From NCBI RefSeq assembly GCF_001316265.1, contig NZ_BBDN01000005.1, positions 117,469 through 181,468 of the forward strand: a DNA stretch of 64,000 nt, read 5' to 3'. The DNA comes from Vulcanisaeta sp. JCM 16159 (GTDB lineage: Archaea; Thermoproteota; Thermoprotei; Thermoproteales; Thermocladiaceae). Below are positions 10,479 to 20,393 of this stretch, one piece after another. Positions within the stretch are counted from its first letter, which is position 1; the number at the start of each line of letters is the position of its first letter. The position numbers were made by a program, and so were the translations under genes. The notes below the pieces were generated by a model. That model ran no database searches and was not told the origin of the DNA. It worked only from the letters and a program-made list of their open reading frames with translations.

Positions 10479-11120
10479 GTGTTTACCTTAAATAGAGGTA
10501 TTATTTCGGCTGTTCTTGTGCATAGTGATCACGATGAATTAATGGAGATGGAGAAGTACGTGAGTAGGTTAATAGAGTTCCTAGGCGATGATCCAAACAG
10601 GCCTGGCTTAAGGGAAACACCCAGGAGGTTCATGAACGCACTTCTCGAGTTGACACGAGGTCTAAGGGAACCACCGCCCAAGGTTAAGTTCTTCCCTATG
10701 GAGGGTAATGAGTATGTTGTTCGTATATCAATTAATGATATTAGGTTCATATCACTGTGTGAACACCACATGCTACCGGTCATTGGAACAGTAACCGTGG
10801 TTTACGAACCGCTTAACAGTGAGGTGCCTGGCCTGAGTAAGGTGGCTAGGTATGTTAAGTGGCTCGCGGCAAGGCCCATGCTCCAGGAGAGGTTTACGGC
10901 AAGGCTAGCCAACGAGCTTAAGGAAGTGCTTCATGCCAGGTACGTCTATGTCAAGGTTTGTGCATTGCACATGTGCGCTATGATTAGGGGTGTTAAGGAT
11001 GAGGATATGTACATGGTCACGGAGGCGTGGTCTGACGGTATAAGTAATGAGGAGTTGAGAGATTTAAGGAATTCAACGCATTGTAGGGTCCCTAGGATAG
11101 TCCTGACTAAGGAATATTAA
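10479..11120 (+). CDS. folE: GTP cyclohydrolase I, FolE type
   Basis: Converts GTP to 7,8-dihydroneopterin triphosphate, the first step towards pterins and 7-deazaguanines (archaeosine precursors). The 213-residue frame carries the family blocks RPGLRETPRRF, SLCEHHMLP (zinc Cys and His), GLSK and LHMCAMIRGV (second zinc Cys and the active-site RGV). The usual Gln of QHxCM is Leu here. A GTG at 10479 starts the frame. The family core begins near MEMEKYVSRL, so an internal start is also possible. Most archaea use the unrelated MptA for this step, so the FolE-I type is notable. It is followed after 24 bp by a COG1325 protein, probably one transcription unit. Confidence 0.9.
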   Translation: MFTLNRGIISAVLVHSDHDELMEMEKYVSRLIEFLGDDPNRPGLRETPRRFMNALLELTRGLREPPPKVKFFPMEGNEYVVRISINDIRFISLCEHHMLPVIGTVTVVYEPLNSEVPGLSKVARYVKWLAARPMLQERFTARLANELKEVLHARYVYVKVCALHMCAMIRGVKDEDMYMVTEAWSDGISNEELRDLRNSTHCRVPRIVLTKEY

Positions 11121-11144
11121 TGAGATTAGAATAAGGATAGTTAG

Positions 11145-11597
11145 GTGCTCACTAGGATGAACCCGGTGGAGCATGTCGAGCTTAGTACGCATATACACGC
11201 AACGGAGAGCGAACTCAAGGTTGTGAAGGCACTACTTAACTTAATACCACCTGAGTACAGGGATGTAGTGAGTATAATAAGAAGTGGAGGGCAAGGGCAT
11301 TTCGGTAATGACATAAATACGGTAAAGATACAATTAAAAGGTGAGGAGGCACTACGTACTACGCAGTATATATTTAGGGAGATCGATCAATTGGATAGTG
11401 AGATAATACTAGTCACACTGAGCAGTAGGTTCGGTGATGGTAAATTATACCTCAGGTTTAATAAGCAGTTGGCCTATAATGGCGTGGCTAGGCTTGACGA
11501 TGGTGATGACGTGATTAAGGTGATAATAAGGTTTAATCACTGGGTGATTAAAAATGAGGGTGTTGAAAACGTAATTAAGCAATTAATTACCCGTTAA
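11145..11597 (+). CDS. RNA-binding protein of the COG1325 family (predicted exosome-associated)
   Basis: 150 residues matching the archaeal PF01877/COG1325 family: [18 protein letters not shown] at the N-terminus, [10 protein letters not shown] in the middle (family GxHGNPI region) and [17 protein letters not shown] (family DxGxLYLRFDKQ). These proteins are small L5-like RNA-binding folds, annotated as predicted exosome subunits by context in other archaea. GTG at 11145 and ATG at 11157 are both possible starts. The stop overlaps the convergent ilvD stop by two bases. The sequence is intact, unlike many neighbours. Confidence 0.85.
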   Translation: MLTRMNPVEHVELSTHIHATESELKVVKALLNLIPPEYRDVVSIIRSGGQGHFGNDINTVKIQLKGEEALRTTQYIFREIDQLDSEIILVTLSSRFGDGKLYLRFNKQLAYNGVARLDDGDDVIKVIIRFNHWVIKNEGVENVIKQLITR

Positions 11598-13281
11598 AGC
11601 CTTGGTAGGGTCACGGCGCCCATTGACGCTGATGTGACCAACGATGCGTACTTAGCCAGTAATCCCCTCGTGTACCTAGGCGACGGTGATTGCCAATTCT
11701 TCAACCTCCTCTTAATCTCCTCCTCAGGCACCAGCAAATCTAGGCGTCCATTCTCTACATCAATGAGTATTCTATCACCATCCTCAACAACGGCTATCGG
11801 CCTCCAACGGCTGCCTCGGGAGCTACGTGGCCAACCATGAAGCCGCGGGTAGCACCGCTGAACCTGCCGTCAGTGACCAACGCTACGTCCTTACCCAACC
11901 CAGCCCCTACCAGAGCTGCCGTGACCCTAAGCATCTCCGGCATTCCAGGACCACCCTTAGGACCCTCATACCTAATTACAACCACATCACCCGGCCTAAC
12001 CTCACCCCTCCTAATTGCCTGGAACGCCTCCTCCTCACTATTGAACGGTCTTGCCCTACCCTCAAACCTCATTAACTCCGTGGCAGCGACCTTAATCACG
12101 GCACCCTCAGGCGCCAATGAGCCCTTGAGTATTCTAATGCCGCCCCAGGGCTTTATTGGGTTGTTCACGTCCCTAACTATGTGGTCATGCGGTACATTTG
12201 GGAACTTGTAATTCTTTAGATTCTCCTCCATTGTCTTACCCGTTATTGTAAGTACCTTACCATTGAGCAGACCCGCCTTTAGTAGCTTCAACATAACTAG
12301 TGGGACGCCACCGACGGTGTCGAGGTCGGCCATCACGTAATCACCGCCAGGTCTTAAACTCGCTATGTACGGTGTCCTCCTAGATATACTGTCAATGTCA
12401 TCGAGTGTCAACTTAACCCCAGCCTCATACGCTATGGCGAGTAGGTGTAGTATGGCGTTTGTTGACCCACCCATCGCCATTAATACCGTTATGGCATTCT
12501 CAAAGGCCTCGTATGTCATGACGTCCCTAGGCTTAATACCGAGTTCCATTGCATTCATTAGTGCAACGCCGCTCTCAACCGCATACATAACTCTTCTAGC
12601 TGATGTGGCCGGTGGTGAGGCACTCCCCGGTAATGCCATGCCCAGTGCCTCGGCTATCGCAGCCATGGTGTTTGCCGTGAACATGCCTGCGCAGGTTCCA
12701 TAGGTTGGGTGGGCCCTCTTTTCTATTTCATAAAGCTCATCCTCCGTAATCTTACCCGCGAGGTAAGCGCCTATTGCCTCGTGAACATCCTCAATTGTGA
12801 GTTTAAGATTGCCGTAAAAACCAGGCTCCGCCGTCCCACCGTATAGGTAAACAGCGGGTATGTTTAACCTAGCCATAGCCATTAGGATTCCAGGTGTCGT
12901 CTTATCACAACCGCCAATACCAACGAAACCATCAAACGCATGCGCATTAACCTGAGCCTCTATCGTATCAGCAATGACCTCCCTACTCACCAGGCTATAC
13001 CTCATACCCTCAGTACCCATCCCAATATTATCATTAACGACTATCGTCGGCACAGTAAGCGGCGAGCCACCACCCCTACGCACGCCCTCCTTAACGTGGA
13101 CGGCCAATTGAAGTGTATGTATATTACACGGCCCAGCCTCACTCCATGCGGCAACAACAGCGACCAATGGCTTACCAATGTCCTCATCCGAAAAGCCTAT
13201 GGACCTCAGGAAAGCCCTGTGCGGTGCGTTTAAGACACCTCCGTACCTCTCCTGACTTCGCAGGTTGACCTTAACCATCAA
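11594..13281 (-). CDS. ilvD: Dihydroxy-acid dehydratase (frameshift near 3' end)
   Basis: Dehydrates 2,3-dihydroxy-3-methylbutanoate and the valerate analogue in valine and isoleucine synthesis. Archaeal homologues can also act on sugar acids. Fe-S cysteines are visible in [18 protein letters not shown] and GTCAGMF, and the C-terminal [17 protein letters not shown] block is intact. The frame breaks at about 11797 after AAVGGR and continues in a second frame (AVVEDGDR..., ending MGAVTLPRL), giving about 560 residues, the normal length. The start is ATG with a second ATG next to it. The gene is convergent with the COG1325 gene. Other branched-chain genes are not in the window. Confidence 0.92.
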
Positions 13282-13385
13282 TAATCTATATACCCACCCC
13301 TATTAAATTAATTCACTACTTAACACATTAGAATGAGAATCAACATAATACTTAATAATTCGGTCATAGATCAATAGTAATTTGT

Positions 13386-13849
13386 ATGTCATTTACGTTA
13401 ACAAGCCCCGCCTTTAAGTATGGTGAGAGAATCCCAAGGAAGTACACGTGCGATGACGTTGATGTAAGCCCGCCATTACAATGGTCAAGCGCACCACCAG
13501 GTACTAAGTCCTTGGTTCTAATAATGGAGGACCCAGACGCACCAATAGGTACATTCACCCACTGGGTTCTATACAATATACCACCCGATAGGACTGACCT
13601 ACCTGAGAACGTACCGAAGACCCCAGTAGTTGAGGGAATCGGCGTGCAGGGTATTAACGACTTCGGCAGGGTTGGCTATGGCGGTCCATGCCCACCAAGG
13701 GGCCACGGCCAGCACAGGTACTTCTTTAGATTATACGCATTAAATACTGTACCCAATATCAAGCAGAGGCGTCTAAGGATGAGGTTTTAAGGATTATAAA
13801 GAATAGTATAATAGGTACGGCAGAGTACATGGGGACATACTCAAGGTAA
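13386..13849 (+). CDS. YbhB/YbcL-type PEBP (Raf kinase inhibitor-like) protein (frameshifted)
   Basis: A phosphatidylethanolamine-binding-protein family member of about 154 residues. Visible blocks are YTCDDVDVSPPLQW, VLIMEDPDAP, HWVLYNIPP and GGPCPPRGHGQHRYFFRLYAL, which contain the ligand-pocket Asp/His residues of the family. The frame breaks near 13765. The continuation ends IIGTAEYMGTYSR, the normal C-terminus. Prokaryotic members are small soluble proteins with poorly known roles. The gene stands alone between ilvD and the ABC-2 operon on the opposite strand. Confidence 0.88.
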
Positions 13850-13874
13850 CAAGCACTTTTAACTTCGTTCAAAA

Positions 13875-14737
13875 TCATGCTTCGCTTAAATACCTCCAGG
13901 AAAGCATGATTCCCATTATCGAGAATATTGCCGCGAAGGCTATTAGGTATGTGAAATCAAGCAATAAGTTATACCCAGTCACGCCAAGTAATAATTGCCT
14001 ATTGATGTCGTTTACATAAGTCAATGGGTTCACATAGGCAATGGGCTTTAACCACCAGGGCATTGACTTAACTGGGTAGAAGGAATTGCTCGCGAACATC
14101 AGCGGCATGTTCAGTAGATTCATTATCGCCATCTGAGACTCCCAGGAGGTTGACCTTAGGGCTAGCGTCACGAATAGTGATGCGAAGCCATGGACATTAG
14201 GGCAAGCGCTGCATAGGCACCTAGTATGTCTAGCGGGTTTAGGCTTGGGTTTAGGCTCATACCGAGTAGTATCGCTATTATTAGTACTATTGTTGCTTGG
14301 ACCAGGGACCTAATCATGGAGTTCAGGACCTTAGCCATCACGATATTGCCCCTAGGCACTGGCGTAGTCAGTAACTTGCTTAGGACCCCAAGTCTCCTAT
14401 CCCACACAATACTCATGCCACTCTGTAATGATGTGAATAGTGTTATGAAGGAGAGCATGCCCACCGCCAGGAATGAGAAGTAGTCCGTGGTCCCGAAGTT
14501 CGCCTTTAGGATCTCGGACGCAATCTCATCAATTACCTGCTTGGGTATGTTTAACCCAGGTATATTAAGTCCACTTGTAAACATTGTTGCAAAGTTCATG
14601 GACTTACCGAAGAACGCCAGCCAGACGATTGGTTGTATCAGCGATATTATCAATATGACGGGTGCCTTATACCACTTAGCCAACTCCCTATTTGTTAACG
14701 CCCAAAGTCCATGCAGTGGGTGTAGTTTCACGGCCAT
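13875..14737 (-). CDS. ABC-2 type transporter permease (frameshifted)
   Basis: An integral membrane permease with six hydrophobic segments in ABC-2 layout. The N-terminus is ALTNRELAKWYKAPV, the first helix IISLIQPIVWLAFFG, and the conserved amphipathic block WDRRLGVLSKLLTTPVPR precedes helix 3. The second half (MPLMFASNSFYPVKSMPWWLKPIAYVNP) carries the family's FxxxSxFYPxxxMPxWL motif. One frameshift lies near 14170. The start is placed at the ATG of MAVKLHPLHG because GGAGGTG sits about 5 bases before it. The upstream ATGA overlaps the ATPase stop, so an ATG at 14746 is an alternative. It forms a two-gene exporter operon with the ATPase upstream. Confidence 0.87.
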
Positions 14738-14742
14738 GCTCA

Positions 14743-15741
14743 TCACCTCCTAGCCCTAGCCACAGTCCTCCTAAACCTCATAAACTCCTCTGAACTACCC
14801 TCCTCATCCCTAAGTCTCCTACCCGTGAATTCCAGGAATACCTCATCCATCGTGGGCTCCTTAATCGTTATACTCGTAGCCCTAATACTAAGCTTATTAA
14901 GGGCCTCAAGTATTATTGGGGCCGCTGTATTACCATTCCTAATCTTAAAGGTTATTGTGTTACCATTAACAGTAACCCCACTAACGCCATCAATGCCCTC
15001 AATAACCTTCCTGGCAGTATCAACATCTCCATTAACCTCAATCGTTATCACGTCGCCACCAACCTTCTCCTTAAGCTCCTTCGGTGTGCCAATGGCGAGT
15101 ATCTTACCATGATCGATGATTGCAACCCTCTCGGCATACCTATCAGCCTCCTCCAGGTAATGCGTGGTCATGAATATAGTCGTGCCATACTGCCTCCTAA
15201 GCCTATACACGTAATCCCAAATCGCAGCCCTCGTCTGAGCATCAAGGCCAAGGGTCGGCTCGTCAAGGAACAATATGGCAGGCCTATTAATAAGGCCCAT
15301 GGCAATCTCCAACCTCCTCCTCATGCCTCCTGAGTACGTCTCAACCTTCCTATCAGCCGCATAAGAAAGCTCCACCATATCAAGCAACTCAGCAGCCCTC
15401 TCCCTAGCCTCCCTCTTGGGTATGCCGTATAAAGCTGCAATAAGCATTAAATTCTCCCAACCCGTCAAATCCTCATCAGCAGTATACTCCTGAGGTACCA
15501 CGCCTATACTTTCCCTAACCTTAGCTGGCTGCTTAATCACGTCATAGCCATTAATTATTGCAGTTCCCTCGGTCGGCCTAGTTACTGTGGTTAGCATCTT
15601 TATCGTTGTCGTTTTACCTGCACCATTTGGCCCAAGAAATCCAAAGACCTCTCCATAATATACCTCGAAGTTTATATGATAAACCGCGGTGAAGTTTCCA
15701 TAGCGTTTCGTTAAGTTTATCGCCTTAATAGCTACTTCCAT
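14743..15741 (-). CDS. ABC transporter ATP-binding protein, DrrA/CcmA type
   Basis: An intact ATPase of 332 residues that energises the ABC-2 permease encoded directly downstream (4-base overlap of stop and start region). Walker A is GPNGAGKTTT (about residue 38), signature YSGGMRRRLEIAMGL, Walker B AILFLDEPTLGLD and switch MTTHYLEEADR. The C-terminal 100 residues (INGDVDTARKVIEGI region) are the ferredoxin-like extension common in DrrA-type drug, lipid or polysaccharide exporters. The exported compound is unknown. Confidence 0.92.
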   Translation of the reverse strand: MEVAIKAINLTKRYGNFTAVYHINFEVYYGEVFGFLGPNGAGKTTTIKMLTTVTRPTEGTAIINGYDVIKQPAKVRESIGVVPQEYTADEDLTGWENLMLIAALYGIPKREARERAAELLDMVELSYAADRKVETYSGGMRRRLEIAMGLINRPAILFLDEPTLGLDAQTRAAIWDYVYRLRRQYGTTIFMTTHYLEEADRYAERVAIIDHGKILAIGTPKELKEKVGGDVITIEVNGDVDTARKVIEGIDGVSGVTVNGNTITFKIRNGNTAAPIILEALNKLSIRATSITIKEPTMDEVFLEFTGRRLRDEEGSSEEFMRFRRTVARARR

Positions 15742-15808
15742 AATGGTCGCGTAAGTCGTTCTATACCTTACATATAAATCTTTCTCTAAATCGATATCGA
15801 ATATTCGA

Positions 15809-16507
15809 TTACAAATTAGCTCTCTTCATTACCTGTGAAATATTTGGTACAAATTTGTCTAGGGTTATGTGGGGTATGAATTGTCTTATGTACTCAAAGG
15901 CGTTGACTATGGGCCAGTTGGTGTTGTTTCCTTCGCTTCCTCTTAACTCGATGTATCCTGCTCTCCACAGGGTGGTTAGTGCGTCGGCGTAGAGTTTCCT
16001 GACCTTTATTGCTTCCTCGGCTGCGGCAACTTCCCTGGGCATTACCTTAATGGCTATCCTGACGTTACTTATCATAGCCTCTAGTTCATCCTGCGTATAA
16101 TTATTCTTAATGACTGGGCATAGTGTGGATACGACGAACTCCACGTTGAAGTCAACGAGTCTCAGCTCCGGGTCTATTATGTACCTAATCACCCTAGGCA
16201 GGTATGGGAAGGACCTGCAAGTGAGTGGTTTATAGAGCGAGTGAACCTTACAGGTTTTATCCTCTGGGTTTAGGAATGGGCACATGCCCCTACTATTTAA
16301 CTGCATTAGGTATGACAACGCCACCCTAACGCCGTTCTTGATGTCCGTCACCACATAGCCAGGCTTAAAGTTTAGGTCCTTCACGTCCAGTTCCTCAGCT
16401 AATTTACTCAGTATTATTACTTCATGTGGGAATACCGTCACTGGTGATATTGTGCAGCAGTAGCCGCAACTTGGCATGCATCTGAATGGCACTGACACAC
16501 CTTTCAC
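15809..16507 (-). CDS. YkgJ-family cysteine-cluster protein
   Basis: 232 residues with the YkgJ/UPF0153 zinc or iron-binding pattern: CMPSCGYCC near the N-terminus, MCPFL, CKVHSLYKPLTCRSFPY. These cysteines probably bind Zn or an Fe-S cluster. The family's biochemical role is unsettled. The start is GTG (VKGVSVPFRC), placing the first Cys at residue 10. The rest is helical without known domains. The gene is separated by about 70 bp from the ABC operon and by 40 bp from the HAD gene on the same strand. Confidence 0.85.
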   Translation of the reverse strand: MKGVSVPFRCMPSCGYCCTISPVTVFPHEVIILSKLAEELDVKDLNFKPGYVVTDIKNGVRVALSYLMQLNSRGMCPFLNPEDKTCKVHSLYKPLTCRSFPYLPRVIRYIIDPELRLVDFNVEFVVSTLCPVIKNNYTQDELEAMISNVRIAIKVMPREVAAAEEAIKVRKLYADALTTLWRAGYIELRGSEGNNTNWPIVNAFEYIRQFIPHITLDKFVPNISQVMKRANL

Positions 16508-16546
16508 TCCTGACTTTACTAGTTAAATTATTTTCTTCACTACACA

Positions 16547-17319
16547 TCATGAACAGCCAGAAACTAGATGAGGCACTAGTAGCGTTTCCTTCAACTTCCT
16601 AATCGCGTAGGCCTTACACCTAATGAGTTCGGCAGGGCTTCCACTACTAATCAGTGTACCGGCCCTGTCTATGTAAACACCAATTATGTCATCAAGCATG
16701 GCGCCCAGTAGGTCCTCTTTAAACCCATCACCAACGTGTATCGCCACGTCAGGTTCAACACCGTGTGTGAGCAGTGAGTATGCGCGTTCGAAGATGGTTG
16801 GGTGTGGCTTAGCCCTACCAACCTCATCAGCATATACCTGCACATCAATGAACCTACTCAAGCCAAATTTATCAAGTAGTTTCCTGGTCACTGTGCTACT
16901 CCAGAATATTACATTAGATATTAGTCCTATCATAAATCCATCACTCTTCATTTCCATAAGCACGTACTGTGCATCTTCATTTGGCGTTACATTTTTTTTG
17001 ATTCAAGTAATGTGTTGGCTATTATGTTCGCTACGTCCATAACCATCTTCTCATTAAGTTCAATCCCGTATTTACGGGCTAACCTCTCAAGGAATGTCCT
17101 GACATTGTCCATTGGCGGTACATACGCCATCTCAACAACCCTCCTGAGCCTAATCTCCCTATCAAGTCCCATGTAAATCTCGTAGACATGGTCGAAGTGA
17201 GCCTCAATATCCAGCGACTTAAGGTACTTGGTTATGTTCATGGCTATTTCCTCAATTAATTCCTTGCCGTAGTTTATCAATGTGTTGTAAGCATCAAATG
17301 TAATTACCCTTAGGCTCAT
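16547..17319 (-). CDS. HAD-superfamily hydrolase (frameshifted)
   Basis: A haloacid-dehalogenase-like phosphatase of about 257 residues. Motif I is VITFDAYNTL (nucleophile Asp and acid Asp replaced by Tyr-Asn spacing typical of the dehalogenase-like subgroup), motif II ISN in IGLISNV, motif III Lys in GRAKPHP, motif IV HVGDGFKEDLLGA. A helical cap lies between motifs I and II. The frame breaks in a run of eight T near 16990. A one-base error there explains it. The substrate is unknown. A second, distantly related HAD gene lies at 20394. Confidence 0.88.
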
Positions 17320-17385
17320 TAACTACATTGTTCAATCACATTATTTTAAGTATTCCTACCCATTTGAGGGTTATGTTTTTAAACT

Positions 17386-17419
17386 AAAGGTTTAAGCTCG
17401 GTCTCGGTGTTAAACCTTT
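17386..17419. repeat. 10-bp perfect inverted repeat at the arfA start
   Basis: AAAGGTTTAA (17386-17395) and TTAAACCTTT (17410-17419) are perfect reverse complements separated by 14 bp. The right arm runs into the TTG start codon of the GTP cyclohydrolase III gene, and a TATA-like TTTTTAAAC lies just before the left arm. The position is that of an operator or of a transcript hairpin over the start codon. No regulator is known for it. Confidence 0.6.
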
Positions 17420-18124
17420 GGTTCAAGTAACAATAATCAGGTTAATTGGGTACAGGGAGTGGACTGAGAGCCTCGGCCCAGATAGGGAACACATTATTCA
17501 GAGGGTCCAGTCCCAATTACATAATGAACTAATCAATGTATTCTCTAGGCTAATGCCTGGGCCCACCCACTTAGGTATGATTACCTACTTGCAATAACTA
17601 ACGGTTTAGGTAATGGCGAATTAACGAGTATACTCAGGGAACTTAGTAATTATAGTCCTGTGCCTTTGTCGAGTGGTTCATACGCAGATGTTAATCCTAG
17701 GGTTGCCGAGAGGGAGGCGTTCAGGCTTGCCATTAAGGCAGGCCCTGGTGAATCACTGGTTAATGGTAGTGATGATGGAATTGTGGCTATTGCGCACATT
17801 GACCTCATTGACTCGACATCAAGTACCGCATGGACCTCGAGTTACCAATTATATGAGCATGTGTGGGGCGTTGTCAACCAAGTAAGGCTTTACCTAGCCC
17901 CGTATGGTGGTATTACGCTTTATCTGGGTGGCGATAACATTGTCTCAATAATACAACCAATAATTAGGGAGGAGGACATAAGGCCTTTGGCCAGTCTGGT
18001 AAATGCAAGGATAGGTGTTGGCATTGCGCGTAATGGCAAGGTTGCCATGAAACTGGCCACCGAGGCTCTTGATACGCTCAGGTCTAGGAATAATCACAGG
18101 GTATTGGTGCTTAGGGAGGATTAA
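17418..18124 (+). CDS. arfA: GTP cyclohydrolase III / IIa (frameshifted)
   Basis: Hydrolyses GTP to the formylaminopyrimidine FAPy nucleotide that starts archaeal riboflavin and F420 synthesis. The start is TTG (LVQVTIIRLIGYREWT), matching the family N-terminus. Other blocks are PDREHIIQ, RYDYLLAITNG, IAHIDLIDST, LYLGGDN and GVGIARNGKVAMKLATEALD, which form the two GGDEF-like halves that bind GTP and Mg. One frameshift occurs near 17567. Total length of about 236 residues is typical. Its partner in the pathway, an ArfB-like deformylase, is at 40659-41385. Confidence 0.88.
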
Positions 18125-19002
18125 TCGAGCTTAGCCCTTTTTATGAGCTTGACCTTGTTAACCCTACCCTCCTTAATGACCTGGATATATCCCGCATTCT
18201 CAAGTCTCTTAATTGCCCTCCAAAGCGTTGCTTTAGGGATGCTTAACTTCCTCTGGAGATCAGCTTGGTAAGCCTCACCGCCCATTTCAATCAATGCCTT
18301 AAGGACCTCCTTATCGGTTGGGTTCAATCCCTCGACAATTACAGGATTCACCTCAGGACCCCTATGTCTAACCACGAATAGGTAAGCAATCAATGCAGCC
18401 GCGGCCACAGTTACCGCAATAACTATGTAATAGAGCATGGAACCTAGGTTAAATGATGAAACAGCCTTGCCCGTAGTTGTGGTGGGCCCTGATGCATTGG
18501 TGATAGTGGATGCGGAGGTTGTGTTGCTTGTGCCAATTGGAGTAACTATGGTCCTATTGGGCATTGGTGATTCTGGTATGAAACCTATTGAGTAATTACC
18601 TGGTGCTAGTTGAAGAAATATTCCATTGCTAGCCTTTGTAAAGTTCATTATTAAGTTCACCGGTAATTGCGTTATGAGTACGTTATTGTTCACGAAGAGG
18701 TTTATCACATACGGTGATGATATATTAATAACCAAGTAACCACTGGGCGTCTGCGTTACGTAGGGTACGTACTCAATTACGAATGAACCATTTCCAAATA
18801 CAGGTATTACCAGGTTATTCCCTATGAATATTGCGGATACTGTTGAGCCACTAGAATTCTCAACAATTATTGGGCCCAAGGGCCTTACGGGCAATGTTAT
18901 ATTTAATAAGACAGTATTCTGTACCGTTGTTGCATTTATACTTACCAATGAGCCGTTGCTCAATAGGTAAATGAATACCGTAATTAATGCTTCAATCATC
19001 AC
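18121..19002 (-). CDS. Membrane-tethered winged-helix regulator with extracellular domain
   Basis: 293 residues: an N-terminal signal-type helix (MIEALITVFIYLLSNGS), an extracellular β-rich Asn/Thr domain (about 20-180), a transmembrane helix (YYIVIAVTVAAAALIAYLFVV, about 190-212) and a cytoplasmic MarR/ArsR-like winged helix (TDKEVLKALIEMGGEAYQ, then KATLWRAIKRLENAGYI). The layout is that of archaeal membrane-associated transcriptional regulators (COG2512-like), which could pass an outside or envelope signal directly to DNA. The target is unknown. Its stop overlaps the convergent arfA stop by 4 bp. Confidence 0.8.
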   Translation of the reverse strand: MMIEALITVFIYLLSNGSLVSINATTVQNTVLLNITLPVRPLGPIIVENSSGSTVSAIFIGNNLVIPVFGNGSFVIEYVPYVTQTPSGYLVINISSPYVINLFVNNNVLITQLPVNLIMNFTKASNGIFLQLAPGNYSIGFIPESPMPNRTIVTPIGTSNTTSASTITNASGPTTTTGKAVSSFNLGSMLYYIVIAVTVAAAALIAYLFVVRHRGPEVNPVIVEGLNPTDKEVLKALIEMGGEAYQADLQRKLSIPKATLWRAIKRLENAGYIQVIKEGRVNKVKLIKRAKLD

Positions 19003-19143
19003 TGAGTGCTAATAAGCAGCACGATTTAAAAACTTTATTTATTCATATGGTAATAAAAAGAGAGTAAACGGAAGTTTTGAAAACAAAAATTTAATTTTAG
19101 TGATGATTTAACAGGGGCAGTACGAAAGCCTTATTCATCTTAT

Positions 19144-20346
19144 TTAGCCGTTGCCATTACCATGCTGTCCCTTCTGGCCGCCTCCTTTTCCATTCTGGCC
19201 CTTGCCCTGTCCCTTGCCCTGCTGCCCATGGCCATGTGACTGCAACCCATTGCTTCCTGGTTAAATTGCTGGGTCATATTGAGCCAGTCATTGAATCCCT
19301 TACCATGCTTAAGCAGCTGTAGTATTTGTGCTTGGGCAGTCTCGTTACCCTGAATTAATGGTATATTGCCTTAAGCTCCTTATATAGCTCATGAAGCTCC
19401 TTAACGCTTGTTATATTAAGACCAGTGATATTCGTCAAAGTACCTAGCTCATGATCAAGCATGGCCAATTGGTTTAAGGTGTCATTTAGCGTCATGGAAC
19501 CACTTATTATCTGCATTAAATAGTGCTCAAGTTCATGATCAACCCTGTTGGCGAAGCGATCTTCTGCTCCTCATAGTACTGGCTGGTTACATTACTAATT
19601 AATGACTTATACTCACTAAGTAGTGCAGCTGCCTCTGAGTAGTTGCCACTGACTATAGCACCTCTCAACTGACTCAACAGACTATAGACCTCGCTTGCCT
19701 GTGTACTATTTAATAACCCCTGCTGCTCCAGCCTTGTTAGTGTCTCATTGAGTAACATCAACCTAAAGGTTAGTGTTCTATTAATTATCTCGGCGTGCTT
19801 CTCAAGCACGTACTCATGGACTAAGTAGTGCCTAAGGTGCACGAGGAATTGAAGTGCCAGTAGGCACTCACCCTTACTAACATAGTAATTAGTAATATTC
19901 TGCAGTGCTGCAGGTGTTAAGTTGAAGCCCGTTATGTTGGACGTGGTCATATTCAACGTAGTCGTATTGGATCCTGTGAATGTGCCGTTTATGGTGGTCT
20001 CATTAAGGCCTGTGGTATTGGTTGCGATAAGTGATGTGGTATTGAGACTGCTCATGTTGGCGCCAGTCCTCATTAACCACATGTCGTCAATGTACAGGTT
20101 GGCCTGCACGGCTGTGAGTAGGCCGGGTGGGCATGTGGTTACGTTGGTTACAGTAGCATTACTTATGGTCGTTGCATTAACACTTACTGTGGAATTCGTG
20201 GAGTTAGTCGACCCAGAGGCCAGTAGTGGGTGTGCCGTTAAGACCATAGTTAGTACTAGAGTTAGCGCCAGTAGGGTAACAAACGATATTATTTCTACCT
20301 CCCTTATTGAGACCTCACCTTTCATGGCCATCACAGGCCTATGCAC
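19144..20346 (-). CDS. Secreted, Asn/Thr-rich helical protein with Gly/Gln/Lys tail (frameshifts)
   Basis: About 400 residues read across breaks near 19550 and 19365. The N-terminus is a signal peptide (IISFVTLLALTLVLTMVL). A Thr/Asn linker rich in N-glycosylation sites follows (NTTGLNETTINGTF), then helices with His-rich, repeated LRHYLVHEYV/EHYLMQ patterns. The C-terminus is low complexity, built of GKGQ, NGKGGGQ and QHGNGNG units before the stop. No family was recognised. It is probably exported and may be cell-surface material. The adjacent VKOR could help form disulfides, but this protein shows few cysteines, so no link is claimed. Confidence 0.6.
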
Positions 20347-20393
20347 TAATCACTTTAATAAAGAATCACAATGAAAAGCCTCGTTCAATTACC

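Noticed and set aside
11634..12703. Several plus-strand frames of 60-124 residues antisense to ilvD
   Set aside because: They are mirror frames of a well-conserved gene.
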